Assembly (NCBI RefSeq): GCF_014076415.1 | Contig: NZ_CP043568.1 | Location: 2,790,001 to 2,854,000, forward strand | Source of the DNA: Comamonas testosteroni | Lineage (GTDB): Bacteria > Pseudomonadota > Gammaproteobacteria > Burkholderiales > Burkholderiaceae_C | DNA length: 64,000 bases | Direction of reading: 5' to 3' | Shown: piece by piece, positions 1-9,094 of the stretch | Layout of the letters: each line of letters begins with the position of its first letter | Numbering within the stretch: the stretch's first letter is position 1 | Notes under the pieces: model-generated | Database searches by the model: none | The model's input: the letters and a program-made list of their open reading frames with translations, nothing else | What the model was told of the DNA's origin: nothing | Translations under genes and position numbers: made by a program

Positions 1-1
1 G

Positions 2-220
2 CTCACGCCTTATGCCGCCGAAGTGGCAGCTTTGACCGGCAAGGTCAACTTCCTGGCCATGATCACGCCCATGCTTACGTTTGCGGGCCTGTCGCTGGCC
101 AAGGACATCCCGGCCTTCCGCCGTCTGGGCTGGCGCATCGTGGTGGTTTCGCTGCTGGCCAATGCCGGTGTGTTCCTGGCCGCGACGCTGATCGCCCAGA
201 CCTTTGTCCACACGCTGTAA
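2..220 (+). CDS. C-terminal end of an integral membrane protein (5' end outside window)
   Basis: Open from the window edge to TAA at 218-220, giving the last 72 residues. They contain two hydrophobic stretches, one around the segment reading NFLAMITPMLTFAGLSLA and one around VVVSLLANAGVFLAATLIAQ, consistent with the last membrane helices of a polytopic transporter. The M20 amidohydrolase starts 15 bases later on the same strand, so the two are probably one operon, with the membrane protein perhaps moving the amidohydrolase substrate or product. A DUF3100-type protein is a possibility because I recall that neighbourhood, but the fragment alone does not prove it. Confidence 0.7.
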   Translation, partial: LTPYAAEVAALTGKVNFLAMITPMLTFAGLSLAKDIPAFRRLGWRIVVVSLLANAGVFLAATLIAQTFVHTL

Positions 221-235
221 AACCGGAGCAAGACC

Positions 236-1411
236 ATGATGAACACCATCAAATGGCCCGGCCAGCAGGAGCTGCAAGCCTGGCGTCACGACTTTCATCG
301 TCATCCCGAAACCGCGTTTCAGGAGCACCGTACCAGCGCACGCGTGGCTGAGCTCCTGAAGAGCTTCGGTCTCGAAGTGCACACCGGCCTGGCCGGTACC
401 GGCGTGGTCGCCGTGCTCAATGGCAGTCTTGGCGTCGGACTCTCCATCGGCCTGCGCGCCGATATGGATGCGCTGAATGTGACGGAACTCAACCAGTGTG
501 AGCATGCGTCCACGCACGCCGGTCGTATGCATGCCTGTGGCCATGACGGGCATACCAGCATGTTGCTGGGGGCGGCCCAGGCTCTGAGCTCGGCGCCCGA
601 TTTTGCGGGGACCGTGTATTTCATCTTCCAGCCCGCCGAGGAAAACGAAGGTGGCGCGCGCGCCATGATCGAAGAAGGGCTGTTCAAGCGCTTTCCCATG
701 GACGCGGTCTACAGCATGCATAACTGGCCGGGTCTGCCGGTGGGTACGGCGGGCGTGCATTCCACAGCCGTGATGGCAGCCTTCGACATCTTTGACCTGA
801 CGCTGAGCGGCAAGGGCTGCCATGCCGCCATGCCGCATCTGGGCAAGGACGCGTTGCTGGCGGCCTGTCAGCTGGTGACGCAGCTGCCCGCGCTGATTGC
901 GCGCGAACAGGAGGTTCACAAGCCGGCCGTGCTGAGCGTGACCAGCTTCAACGCCGGCGATACCTACAACGTGATGCCCGAAGTCATCAAGTTGCGCGGC
1001 ACCGTGCGCTGCTTCGACATGCCTCAGCGCGCGCGCATCGAACAACGTTTTCGCGATGCGATTGCCGCGACCTGCGCGCTGCACGGCCTGGAGGCCCATC
1101 TAGACTACCGCGTCAGCTATCCAGCGACCATCAACAACCCCAGGCATGCGGAAGTCTGCGCCGAGGTGCTGACCAGCGTGCTGGGCGAAGGCAAGGTGCG
1201 CCGCGATATGGTTCCCAGCATGGCCTCGGAAGACTTTGCCTTCATGGCGCAGGAATGCCCGGGCGTCTATATCTGGCTGGGCAATGGCGAGGACAGCGCC
1301 TCTCTGCACAATCCCAAGTACGACTTCAATGATGCCAATCTCCCGCTGGGTATGCGTTACTGGGTGGCGCTGGTGGGTACGCTGCTGAAGGACGGCAAGC
1401 TGCCAGCCTGA
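236..1411 (+). CDS. M20 family metallo-amidohydrolase (hippurate hydrolase / aminoacylase type)
   Basis: 391 residues, full length for the M20D amidohydrolases that cleave N-acyl amino acids such as hippurate in the cytoplasm. Family metal-site motifs are visible: DFHRHPE near the N-terminus, RADMDAL around residue 75, HACGHDGHTSMLLG around residue 98 and QPAEENEGGARAMIEEG around residue 131. A late histidine in SLHNPKYDFND fits the last metal ligand. The central segment from about 180 to 290 would be the lid/dimerisation domain. ATG at 236 is followed by a second ATG at 239, and a purine-rich GGAGCAAGA sits just upstream, so either could start. It is probably cotranscribed with the membrane protein before it. 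The exact substrate cannot be read from sequence. Confidence 0.9.
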   Translation: MMNTIKWPGQQELQAWRHDFHRHPETAFQEHRTSARVAELLKSFGLEVHTGLAGTGVVAVLNGSLGVGLSIGLRADMDALNVTELNQCEHASTHAGRMHACGHDGHTSMLLGAAQALSSAPDFAGTVYFIFQPAEENEGGARAMIEEGLFKRFPMDAVYSMHNWPGLPVGTAGVHSTAVMAAFDIFDLTLSGKGCHAAMPHLGKDALLAACQLVTQLPALIAREQEVHKPAVLSVTSFNAGDTYNVMPEVIKLRGTVRCFDMPQRARIEQRFRDAIAATCALHGLEAHLDYRVSYPATINNPRHAEVCAEVLTSVLGEGKVRRDMVPSMASEDFAFMAQECPGVYIWLGNGEDSASLHNPKYDFNDANLPLGMRYWVALVGTLLKDGKLPA

Positions 1412-1438
1412 GAGCGCAGTTTTTGCCATACATACCTA

Positions 1439-1474
1439 CGCCGGGTCAACGCAGAGTTGAGCCCGGCGTTTTTT
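1439..1474 (+). terminator. Rho-independent terminator after the amidohydrolase
   Basis: Inverted arms CGCCGGGTCAA and TTGAGCCCGGCG, with a one-base bulge, surround a short loop and run straight into TTTTTT. It lies 27 bases past the amidohydrolase stop on the same strand. Confidence 0.85.
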
Positions 1475-1813
1475 ATGATTTGGCGGTTTGCAAAACTGCA
1501 CCAAGCAATGCATTCGGTCACAGAAATGTCGGAAGGCTGACACCCTTTAACGCCATTGGATGCAGGGGCCCTATGATGTTTGTAGCGCTCCGAGATAGTT
1601 CCTGTCGTTATCTGAACGGGAACTGGGGCGTGCGTGGCGGCCACCTTGATCCTGTGGGTGAAGAGCTGGTTGCGCAATAGCAGGTGTTGCATTCTGGCGC
1701 ATGGCCGGGATTTCACGCGGCGCTGACCGCATCTCTTTCGCAACGCTGCCTGCACCAACCCTGGTGCCACGACTTTGTCGCATTGTCCGGGTCTTGATAC
1801 AGGAGGGCGCTAT
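1475..1813. other. Intergenic stretch without a convincing gene
   Basis: I see no ORF here with recognisable features. The only clear signal is the ribosome-binding site AGGAGGG at about 1801-1807, which serves the antiporter start at 1814. A promoter for the antiporter/ybdK pair must lie here, but no sharp -35/-10 pair stands out. Confidence 0.5.
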
Positions 1814-3097
1814 ATGCCGTTCGGCAATCTGGAGGCGGGCATCTGGCCTGCCGGATTTCCACCGCTGCTGAGCTGGTGCGTGCTGGTTTCGGCCGCCGCC
1901 TTGCTCGGTCATCTGGTTCATCGCTTTACCGGCTATCCACGCATGCTTGGCTACACGATGGTCGGTCTGCTTGCCGGCTGGGTGGGGTTTGGTGACCTGC
2001 CCTGGCCTCTGCAGGGCAGTTCGGCGCTGTTGCTGGAGCTTGCCGTGGGCGCGAGCTTGTTGCTGGCTGCATCTCAGGTTTCTCTTCCCTGGCTGCTGCG
2101 TCAGCCCTGGCTGCTTCTGCAAAGCCTGGGTGAGTCCTTGTTGACTCTGATGGTGGTGACTGCCGCCTTGCTGGTCCTGGGGTGGGGCTGGGCCGTCGCG
2201 CTGGCCGTCGGCGTGATATCCATGGCGGCATCGCCGGCTGTACTGCTGCGCATTGCCGATGATTTGCGTGCCAGCGGTGCAGTGACGGATCGCAGTCTGC
2301 TGCTGGCAACCATCAGCACCTTGCTGGCGCTGCTGGGGGCGCTGGTGCTGACGGTGGTATTTGTTCCGGCCACGGCTGCGGCGGGCGGCGGCCTGCAGTT
2401 CTCGGCTGCGGGACTGGGGCGTTTGCTGCTCAGCCTGCTGTTGACCCTGTTCTGGGCCTTGCTGGTCACGGCCGCTTTCTGGCCGGTGTTGCGCTGGCAG
2501 TCATCGCGCAGCGACAGCACGGCCTTCTATCTGCTCGCGGCCATGACTGCGGTCTGCCTGCTTGCCGAGCAATGGGGCGGTTCGGCTGCGCTGGGCTTTA
2601 TGGTCGCGGGGCTGATGCTGCGCAATCTCAGCCCCATGCCCTTGATCTGGCCCCAGGCCTTTCAGGCGGCCAATGCCATGCTCAATCTGCTGATGTTTGT
2701 ACTGGTTGCCAGTATGGCCGCCCAGGTCGGCATGTCGTTCGCTCTTGTGTCGGTAGTGGCTAGCGCTGTACTGGCAAGGGCAGTCGGCAAATTCTCTGCG
2801 GTTTTGCTATTGGGACACGGTACGGCCATAGGCTGGCGCAGACAATGGCCCGTGGCCTGCGGACAGTTTGCGCTCTCGGGTGTGGCCCTGCTTATGGTCT
2901 CTGTCCTGGTGTTGCAGTGGACTGCCTTCAACGCCAGCGTGGCCCAGCAGCTCGCGGCCATTGCCTTGCCCATGATTGCCTTGTGCGAGGTACTGGGTGT
3001 GCTGTTGGCTGCAACGGCGCTGTGGCGCAGCGGCGATGCCCATCGTGGCGTGGGCCGCGCAGCCTTGCAAAGAGGGGAGAGACGTCATGACGCATGA
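1814..3097 (+). CDS. Cation:proton antiporter family membrane protein (CPA2-like)
   Basis: 427 residues, almost entirely hydrophobic, with about 11-12 predicted membrane helices. The glycine-rich openings ([20 protein letters not shown]) and the [18 protein letters not shown] segment resemble Na+/K+:H+ antiporter membrane domains. No C-terminal TrkA-N or TrkA-C domain is present, so it is a membrane-only version. I chose ATG 1814 because AGGAGGG lies 7 bases upstream; a TTG at 1775 would add 13 poorly conserved residues without a site. Its last 11 bases overlap the start of ybdK, which indicates translational coupling. The ion is unknown. Confidence 0.75.
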   Translation: MPFGNLEAGIWPAGFPPLLSWCVLVSAAALLGHLVHRFTGYPRMLGYTMVGLLAGWVGFGDLPWPLQGSSALLLELAVGASLLLAASQVSLPWLLRQPWLLLQSLGESLLTLMVVTAALLVLGWGWAVALAVGVISMAASPAVLLRIADDLRASGAVTDRSLLLATISTLLALLGALVLTVVFVPATAAAGGGLQFSAAGLGRLLLSLLLTLFWALLVTAAFWPVLRWQSSRSDSTAFYLLAAMTAVCLLAEQWGGSAALGFMVAGLMLRNLSPMPLIWPQAFQAANAMLNLLMFVLVASMAAQVGMSFALVSVVASAVLARAVGKFSAVLLLGHGTAIGWRRQWPVACGQFALSGVALLMVSVLVLQWTAFNASVAQQLAAIALPMIALCEVLGVLLAATALWRSGDAHRGVGRAALQRGERRHDA

Positions 3098-4247
3098 AGT
3101 CGAACACATCCAACCGACTGCAGCAGAGGCTGGTGGCCTGGGCGAATTCGCTCCATCTCAGGCATTGACGCTGGGCGTGGAGCTGGAGCTGCAGCTGCTC
3201 AACACCCATCACTACGATATGACGCCTTATGCGCCCGATATGTTGGCGCTGCTCAAGAACGCCAAGGTTCCAGGCTCCATCGTTCCCGAGGTGACGGCCA
3301 GCATGATCGAAATCTCTACCGGCATTTGTAGCGATGCACAGGACGCGTATGAGCAGTTGGCGGTCACGCGCGATGCCCTGGTCAAGGCGGCTGACCGGCT
3401 CAATATCGCGCTGGCCGGTGGCGGTACGCACCCGTTTCAGCAATGGCACCAGCAGCGCATTTACGACAAGCCGCGCTTCAAGGAACTGACGGCGCTGTAC
3501 GGCTATCTGACCAAGCAGTTCACCATCTTCGGCCAGCATGTGCATGTGGGCTGTCCCAGTGCTGATGATGCGCTGATGATGCTGCACCGGCTCTCGCGCT
3601 ATATCCCGCATTTCATTGCGCTGTCCGCATCCAGCCCCTTTGTGCAGGGGCAGGACACGGCGTTTGACTCTGCGCGCCTGAACTCGGTGTTCGCATTTCC
3701 TCTCTCGGGGCGCGCGCCATTTGCCTTGCACTGGGAGGACTTCGAGCGCTACTTTGTCAAGATGGCTGCCACGGGCGTGATTCACAGCATGAAGGACTTC
3801 TACTGGGATATCCGTCCCAAGCCGGAGTTCGGCACTGTGGAAGTACGTGTCTTCGATACGCCATTGTCCATCCATCGCGCGGCGCAACTGGCGGCCTATG
3901 TTCAGGCGCTGGGCGCCTGGTTCCTCAGTGAGCAGCCCTTCGAACCCAGCGAAGACGACTATCTGGTCTACACCTATAACCGCTTCCAGGCCTGCCGGTT
4001 TGGTCTGGACGGCACCTATGTGGACCCCGCCTCCAGCGAGCAACTGCCGCTGCGCGAGCATATTGAGCAGACGCTGGAGCGCATCACCGCCCATTCGCCG
4101 GCATCCGGCAAGAGCGCTTTGCGGGAGCTGGCCCAGGTGCTGCAGGGCGGCAACGATGCGAGCTGGCTGCGCGGGAGCTATGCCCGGGTGCAGCAGTTGC
4201 CGGAGGTGGTACGCCAGGCTTCGCTCAGATTTGCCGGCAGGCCCTGA
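3087..4247 (+). CDS. ybdK: YbdK-type carboxylate-amine ligase (glutamate-cysteine ligase 2 family)
   Basis: 386 residues, typical for the YbdK branch of the GCS2 ATP-grasp-like ligases, which have weak glutamate-cysteine ligase activity and an unclear physiological substrate. Seen motifs: [12 protein letters not shown] at the N-terminus, [39 protein letters not shown] and the conserved [20 protein letters not shown], which contributes to the active site. ATG 3087 follows the site AGAGGGGAGAG and overlaps the antiporter stop. The longer reading back to 2976 lies inside the antiporter gene and is not homologous. Confidence 0.9.
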   Translation: MTHEVEHIQPTAAEAGGLGEFAPSQALTLGVELELQLLNTHHYDMTPYAPDMLALLKNAKVPGSIVPEVTASMIEISTGICSDAQDAYEQLAVTRDALVKAADRLNIALAGGGTHPFQQWHQQRIYDKPRFKELTALYGYLTKQFTIFGQHVHVGCPSADDALMMLHRLSRYIPHFIALSASSPFVQGQDTAFDSARLNSVFAFPLSGRAPFALHWEDFERYFVKMAATGVIHSMKDFYWDIRPKPEFGTVEVRVFDTPLSIHRAAQLAAYVQALGAWFLSEQPFEPSEDDYLVYTYNRFQACRFGLDGTYVDPASSEQLPLREHIEQTLERITAHSPASGKSALRELAQVLQGGNDASWLRGSYARVQQLPEVVRQASLRFAGRP

Positions 4248-4407
4248 TTGGCGTTGACATTATCGGCTCGGCGCAAGGCATTAGAGTTGCCAGCACTTAA
4301 GAGTGCGGGTTGATAAGGCTTGAGTAAAGCCTGTGCCAGTCCTGCTTTGACCCGCGGGTGCGGCTTTCCTCATGGCCTGAGCCAAGCGGCGCCTGCCTTT
4401 ATCGGAA

Positions 4408-5649
4408 ATGAGCGATTTCATGGTTGCGACCGTCATCCTTGGCATGCTCTGCGTGCATCTGTTGTGTTTTTGCGTGCTGTTCATGCTGATCAGTCGCAGG
4501 CTGCCCGGCAGAAAAATGGGCATGGAAGTCTTTGCTCTGGGCAATCTGCTGCTTGGCTGCGCGTATATATTGCAGCTGCTGGGCGGCAAGCCTGGCTGGA
4601 GTGTTATGAGCCTCGTCAATCACACGCTGACGCTGTGCGCGCCGGTAGTGTATGTGCTGGGCGCGATGCGGTTCTTCAATCAGCCGACCCCGGTATGGCG
4701 TCCGCTGGTGGTTCTGGCGCTGGCCTACAGTGCGGCTCAGGTGCTGGTGCAGTCTGCGCTGGGTCCGGAGGCGCGTCATGCCATGTTGGCTGCGGCCTGC
4801 GCTTTGCTGTTTCTCTGCATGACGATCGCTTTGCTCTGGGGAACGCGCAGCTTTGCCAGGAATATGGCCGTGGAGATGGTGGTGTTTGCCATCCTGATCG
4901 CGGGCATATGTGTTCTCAATGCCATGAAGTTCATGCTGATTCTGAAGGGGGGATTGCAGGCTTTGGACATGAACAGCCGGTTCCAGATGGTGTTCTATGT
5001 CTATATGTCTTTCCTCGGTACGGTGATTCCGCCAGGCGCTGTCTGGCTGGCCTTGCGCCGTCTGACCGATGAACTCGGCAGCATGGCAGCGCAGGACCCG
5101 CTGACCAAGCTGCTCAATCGTCGTGGTTTGCTAGATGGTCTGGAGGCGCATTTCGCAGCCAGGAAAGCCGAACCTGTCCACCTCTTGATCGTGGACATTG
5201 ACCATTTCAAGCGCATCAACGACAACTATGGACACCAGTTTGGCGACAACGTGCTGTATCGCGTGGCAGAAGCGATTCAGCAGAGCACGCGCAGAAGTGA
5301 TCTGAAATGTCGTCTGGGCGGCGAGGAGTTTCTGGTCCTTTGCCCGGGCCTGAAGGGCGATGAAGTTCTGCAACTGGCCGAAAGAATACGTGCGGCGATT
5401 GCAGCAATCGCGATACCTGGAATCAGCCTGCACGGCTCTGTCACTTGCACGGCGACGATTGGCGTTTCCAATCCGTTCATCACTTCTAAGGCATTTGACA
5501 TCACGCTGCAGCAGGCCGATATTGCTCTTTATCGGGGCAAGAGCGCCGGGCGCAACCGCGTTCAGCGTGCGGACCCCGAATACCTTGTGCCTCAGGTGCC
5601 AGAAAGCAAGGCAAGAAGATCAAGCCTTTCTAACCGGGAAAGGGCCTGA
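4408..5649 (+). CDS. Membrane-bound GGDEF diguanylate cyclase
   Basis: 413 residues. The first 215 hold about seven hydrophobic helices, an uncharacterised membrane sensor arrangement. The C-terminal 170 residues are a GGDEF domain that would make cyclic di-GMP from GTP on the cytoplasmic side. The active-site loop reads RLGGEEFLVL (GGEEF, a catalytically competent variant). The metal-binding segment VDIDHFKRINDNYGHQFGD and the entry motif DPLTKLLNRRGL are intact. I see no EAL domain. It stands alone between opposite-strand genes, so the controlled process is unknown. Confidence 0.92.
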   Translation: MSDFMVATVILGMLCVHLLCFCVLFMLISRRLPGRKMGMEVFALGNLLLGCAYILQLLGGKPGWSVMSLVNHTLTLCAPVVYVLGAMRFFNQPTPVWRPLVVLALAYSAAQVLVQSALGPEARHAMLAAACALLFLCMTIALLWGTRSFARNMAVEMVVFAILIAGICVLNAMKFMLILKGGLQALDMNSRFQMVFYVYMSFLGTVIPPGAVWLALRRLTDELGSMAAQDPLTKLLNRRGLLDGLEAHFAARKAEPVHLLIVDIDHFKRINDNYGHQFGDNVLYRVAEAIQQSTRRSDLKCRLGGEEFLVLCPGLKGDEVLQLAERIRAAIAAIAIPGISLHGSVTCTATIGVSNPFITSKAFDITLQQADIALYRGKSAGRNRVQRADPEYLVPQVPESKARRSSLSNRERA

Positions 5650-5655
5650 GGGCAG

Positions 5656-5970
5656 TCAGGCGGCGATCACCGTCACGGCATAGCCCTTGCCGCTGGCAAT
5701 CACGTCCAGAAGGCGATCGATATTGGGATGGGCACCGGGGCGTGCCTTGGCGTCTTCGGTATGCTCGGCAAACAGCTGCAGACCTTCTTCGGCAGCGGCG
5801 ACATTGATGCTGCCATGTCTTGCGTAGAGCGCGTTGTAGACCGTGACCGAGCCGGCTTTGCCAGGCGCATTCGGGATGCTTGCGGCCAGCTTGCCCTCCG
5901 AGTCGATCAGCTGCAGCTCGGCGATATGGGCGATGGAGGGAAGTTGCTTGAGGTTGTCGGAAAAGGCCAT
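5656..5970 (-). CDS. DUF2322 family protein
   Basis: 104 residues, short and soluble, of the DUF2322 family found in beta- and gammaproteobacteria; function unknown. The core reads AELQLIDSEGKLAASIPNAP, followed by GSVTVYNALYARHGSINV and a C-terminal LLDVIASGKGYAVTVIA. ATG 5970 gives the family's usual length; the upstream extension to 6123 overlaps the next gene and is unrelated. Its stop lies 6 bases from the stop of the convergent GGDEF gene. Confidence 0.8.
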   Translation of the reverse strand: MAFSDNLKQLPSIAHIAELQLIDSEGKLAASIPNAPGKAGSVTVYNALYARHGSINVAAAEEGLQLFAEHTEDAKARPGAHPNIDRLLDVIASGKGYAVTVIAA

Positions 5971-6031
5971 GGTGTGCTCGCGATGGTCGCTATGATGGAA
6001 CCCGCTATTGTGGGGCAGCCTGATGGCCTGT

Positions 6032-6784
6032 TCAGTTTCGGGCCTTGTTTTGCTCCAGCGCCCGCAGCGCCTGCTGCATCTGCGCAAGCGCTGGCGCATA
6101 TTCGGGCAACTCGGCAATTTCATCCATTTCGCGCTGCATCAGTTGCTGAACCTGTGCTGCGAGGTCCTGCCACTGCGGGGCGCTCATGAGTGCCTGCGCC
6201 GCCTGCAAGAAATCAGCTTCAGTCTCGTAGGACAGCGAAAGCTTGCGCACCACATTGAGGGCAAATGGCGGGCACAGCAGAATCTGAAATGCAGTGGAGC
6301 GCGCGAAGGCACGATTGCTGTGGCCCTGCTTGCCGTGGCGCAGGGCAAGCCAGCTCAGGCAGGCGGTGCTGAGATAGATCAGCGCGAGTGCGATCAGCTG
6401 CAGCAGTTCGGAATGCAGCACCAGCAAGGCGGCGGGAAGACCGAGAAACAGCAGTGCCGCCAGCAGATACAGCGGCAGCGCAAACGCCTTGAAGCTGCGG
6501 GCATGTGCCTCCACTGCCTTTGAAAATACCGCGTCACCGGGCAGATGAATCCGGGTGGTGCTCCAGCGCTGCCGGTAGGCGGGCCGGTGCAGTGCAAAGA
6601 CAGGCAGCCATAGCAGGCGGTTCTGACGCAGCTCGAAGCCCTGGCTGGCCAGTTGTGCCCGCCATCCCGATCGTAGCGGGCTCAGCAAACCCTCTTCTGG
6701 CTTGAGCAGCAAGGCAGTGTCATAAAGATAGAACAGTACGATGGCCAGAACTACCTGCAGCTGCGTGGAGATCGTGAAGTACAA
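6032..6784 (-). CDS. Hypothetical membrane protein
   Basis: 250 residues, family not recognised. Hydrophobic helices are visible at about 8-25, 150-185 and near 190; the remainder has basic, arginine-rich loops. The C-terminal 60 residues (EADFLQAAQALMSAPQWQDL, then a Gln/Glu/Leu-rich tail) look like an amphipathic or coiled-coil region. It is probably cotranscribed with the downstream DUF2322 gene, 61 bases away. No catalytic motif is visible. Confidence 0.65.
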   Translation of the reverse strand: MYFTISTQLQVVLAIVLFYLYDTALLLKPEEGLLSPLRSGWRAQLASQGFELRQNRLLWLPVFALHRPAYRQRWSTTRIHLPGDAVFSKAVEAHARSFKAFALPLYLLAALLFLGLPAALLVLHSELLQLIALALIYLSTACLSWLALRHGKQGHSNRAFARSTAFQILLCPPFALNVVRKLSLSYETEADFLQAAQALMSAPQWQDLAAQVQQLMQREMDEIAELPEYAPALAQMQQALRALEQNKARN

Positions 6785-6807
6785 GACGGCTTTCGTGACA
6801 AGACAAA

Positions 6808-6833
6808 CCCCGCGATCTTAGCGATGCGCGGGG
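6808..6833 (-). terminator. Candidate terminator for the DUF2167 gene
   Basis: Perfect 7-bp arms CCCCGCG and CGCGGGG separated by 12 bases, in the gap downstream of the minus-strand DUF2167 gene. Only a short T run (TTT) follows on the minus strand, so termination efficiency is uncertain. Confidence 0.45.
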
Positions 6834-6871
6834 TGGGGTTGCAGGAGTGAAGCTGCGGCCGACCTAATGCT

Positions 6872-7723
6872 TTATTCAGCGGCTTTCTTGCGGCCAAGCA
6901 GTTTGCCTATGCCAGCGAACAGCGCGACCGCTGCGGCGGCGATGATCTTCCAGCCTGCAGCCAGAAAGCCTGCAATCGCACCCCAGAGGCCTTTCTTGGT
7001 GGCCACTGCGGCAGCACCGCCGAGTACCAGTGCACCCAGGCCGATGGCGGCGACCTTGTCACCGTTCTTGAACTCGGCATAGGTCTGGCCGCTGTTGTAG
7101 TCGAAGCCGGCGAGTACCTTTTTGAACTCATCGGTGTTCTGGGCGAGTGTGGCGGTGTCGGATACCAGGGTGGCTGTCATCACGCCGCTGCGGCCCAGAA
7201 TGCGCGAGGTGTAGTTGACATTTTTCTCGCCCGACTCTCCGCGCAGACGCAGGCCCCACTCAAGTCGCTTGGTGGCGGTGTCGTAATGTGGGGGAACCTG
7301 CCAGCCATCGGTGTACAGCGCTTCAAGACCCAGCTTCTTGCGTTGCTCGTTGCCGGCCTTGTCGCCTGATTGCATGGATTTGAGCAAGTCGTTGGCATCG
7401 ATCTTCTCGTCATCCTTCACGTAACCAGTTTCGTCATAGGAGAACACTGCAAACCAGTCCAGCGATTTGGGCGCAATCAAAAAGTGATCGCTGCTGGGCG
7501 GGTTGCCAAATGCCTGCAGCAGCTTGGACGTGTCGGCCTGTCCGAGAAAGGCATAGCCCGATGGAATCTTGATGCTGGCCTTGTCGGCGATTTCTCCCTT
7601 GCCGCTTTCCTGCCAGTGCAGGGCCTTGATTTCAGGAGGTAATTCCTGAGTGGCTTCAGTCTTGGCCGAGACGCCCAGAGAAAGTGACAGGCCGAGAACG
7701 GCGGCCGCGATGGACTTGAACAT
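6872..7723 (-). CDS. DUF2167 domain membrane-anchored protein
   Basis: 283 residues. An N-terminal signal peptide (about residues 1-20, ending LGVSA) is followed by a roughly 190-residue DUF2167 domain with family-like segments IPSGYAFLGQ and DWFAVFSYDETGYVKDDEKID. A C-terminal glycine/alanine-rich double hydrophobic region (about 225-272) ends in the basic tail GRKKAAE, giving an envelope protein anchored at its C-terminus. DUF2167 proteins are uncharacterised. A well-isolated gene: the divergent aldo/keto reductase begins over 200 bases away. Confidence 0.85.
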   Translation of the reverse strand: MFKSIAAAVLGLSLSLGVSAKTEATQELPPEIKALHWQESGKGEIADKASIKIPSGYAFLGQADTSKLLQAFGNPPSSDHFLIAPKSLDWFAVFSYDETGYVKDDEKIDANDLLKSMQSGDKAGNEQRKKLGLEALYTDGWQVPPHYDTATKRLEWGLRLRGESGEKNVNYTSRILGRSGVMTATLVSDTATLAQNTDEFKKVLAGFDYNSGQTYAEFKNGDKVAAIGLGALVLGGAAAVATKKGLWGAIAGFLAAGWKIIAAAAVALFAGIGKLLGRKKAAE

Positions 7724-7937
7724 TCAATGAACTCCCGTGTTATGAATTTATTGAGGAAAGCTATTGGTAATAGCGAACTTGATTTCACATACATATTCGA
7801 ATCATCGTCGTTGATTCGCAAGCGAAGCATAACGTGGCTCAAACTGAGCTGACACAAGTAGCCGGATTGATAGCGCAAAGCGTCAGTGATATCAGACAAA
7901 CAGCATGTTTTTAGGAATTTTCTTGGAGATCGGTCAT

Positions 7938-8777
7938 ATGCACAGTGCCATAGCTTTCTTACAGGGACATGCCAGTCTGGGCATGGGTAGCTGGCATCTT
8001 GGCCAGGGGCGGCGTAGCTGGGACGAGGAGAAAGCGGCCTTGCTCACGGGGTTGCAGCTCGGCCTGAGCGTGATCGACACTGCCGAGATGTATGGCGACG
8101 GCCTATCCGAGAAACTGATTGGCGATGTGCTGCGTGAGTGGCCGTCCAGCAAGCCCCGGCCCTTTCTGGTCAGCAAGGTGCTGCCCATGCATGCTGGCCG
8201 CAAGGGAGTGATGCGTGCGTTCGGTGCCAGCTGCGAGCGCTTGGGAGTGGACTGCATGGACCTGTATTTGCTGCACTGGCGTGGCAGTACGCCGCTGGCC
8301 GAGACGGTGGCAGCGTTCGAGGACCTGAAGATGCAGGGCAAGATTCGCCATTGGGGCGTCTCCAATTTCGACACCGACGATATGAAGGAGCTGTGGCAAG
8401 TGCCGGGCGGACGCAACTGCGTGGTCAATCAGGTGCTCTACAACGTTTTCAGCCGCGGCATCGAATATGACTTGCTGCCCTGGTGCCAGAACAACGGCGT
8501 GACCGTGATGGCGTATTGCCCGCTTGGACATGGTGAGCTGATCGAGCAAAGTTTGCTGGCCGAAATCGGTGCTCGCCATGGTGTCAGTGCCAGTGTGGTG
8601 GCTCTGACCTGGGCGCTGCGCAGCGGCCATGTGCTGCCAATTCCCGAGAGCGGCTCGGCAGACCATATCCGAGACAACGTCTGCGCACTGCAGCTCAGGC
8701 TCAGTGCCGAGGAGCTGGCGCTGATCGATGCTGCATCGCCCCCGCCGCGCTTCAAGCAGCCGCTGGACATTCTCTGA
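7938..8777 (+). CDS. Aldo/keto reductase
   Basis: 279 residues, a compact cytoplasmic (beta/alpha)8 NADPH-dependent oxidoreductase. The catalytic tetrad can be placed: Asp and Tyr in IDTAEMYGDG, Lys in LVSKVLP, His in LYLLHWRG. The cofactor-binding loop near the C-terminus reads VLPIPESGSADHIRDN. I chose ATG 7938 because TTGGAGAT lies 9 bases upstream; ATG 7905 would add 11 unrelated residues. The short length resembles the YeaE/DkgA-like branch. Substrate unknown. Confidence 0.88.
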   Translation: MHSAIAFLQGHASLGMGSWHLGQGRRSWDEEKAALLTGLQLGLSVIDTAEMYGDGLSEKLIGDVLREWPSSKPRPFLVSKVLPMHAGRKGVMRAFGASCERLGVDCMDLYLLHWRGSTPLAETVAAFEDLKMQGKIRHWGVSNFDTDDMKELWQVPGGRNCVVNQVLYNVFSRGIEYDLLPWCQNNGVTVMAYCPLGHGELIEQSLLAEIGARHGVSASVVALTWALRSGHVLPIPESGSADHIRDNVCALQLRLSAEELALIDAASPPPRFKQPLDIL

Positions 8778-9094
8778 GCAAGAAGGGCGTCAGCGTCGGT
8801 CGAGGTGGCGTTGCCGGTTGCGGTCCCTGCCTGTGCCGGCTCCCAGACCAATGCCCCTCGCTCCCATTTCTGCTCCCGGATCGCTGGCGCCTGCGTCATC
8901 ATTGCCACCAGCACTCTGACCTTCGACGGCTTTGCTGATCCCTACGGCTGCCCCGTGCTCGGCCGTGTTCTTGCGCGATCCGGGCTAAGGGCTGCCTGTG
9001 TTGACAGTGCTTGCGAGCCTGCTTGTCTATCGGCCTCATGTTTTGTCATATGCTAGATAGTTGACATATCACCTAGCTGAGAAAAAGAGACAAC
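8778..9094. other. Intergenic region before the MFS gene
   Basis: No gene supported. A TTGACA occurs at 9001-9006 and a second TTGACA at 9061-9066, close to the MFS start, with AT-rich flanks (CATATGCTAGATAG) between them. A promoter for the MFS gene is likely here, but spacing to a good -10 is not convincing, so I do not mark one. Confidence 0.4.

Noticed and set aside
1423..1770. Small genes in the gap after the amidohydrolase
   Set aside because: The frames on both strands start inside the terminator or lack ribosome sites and resemble no family.
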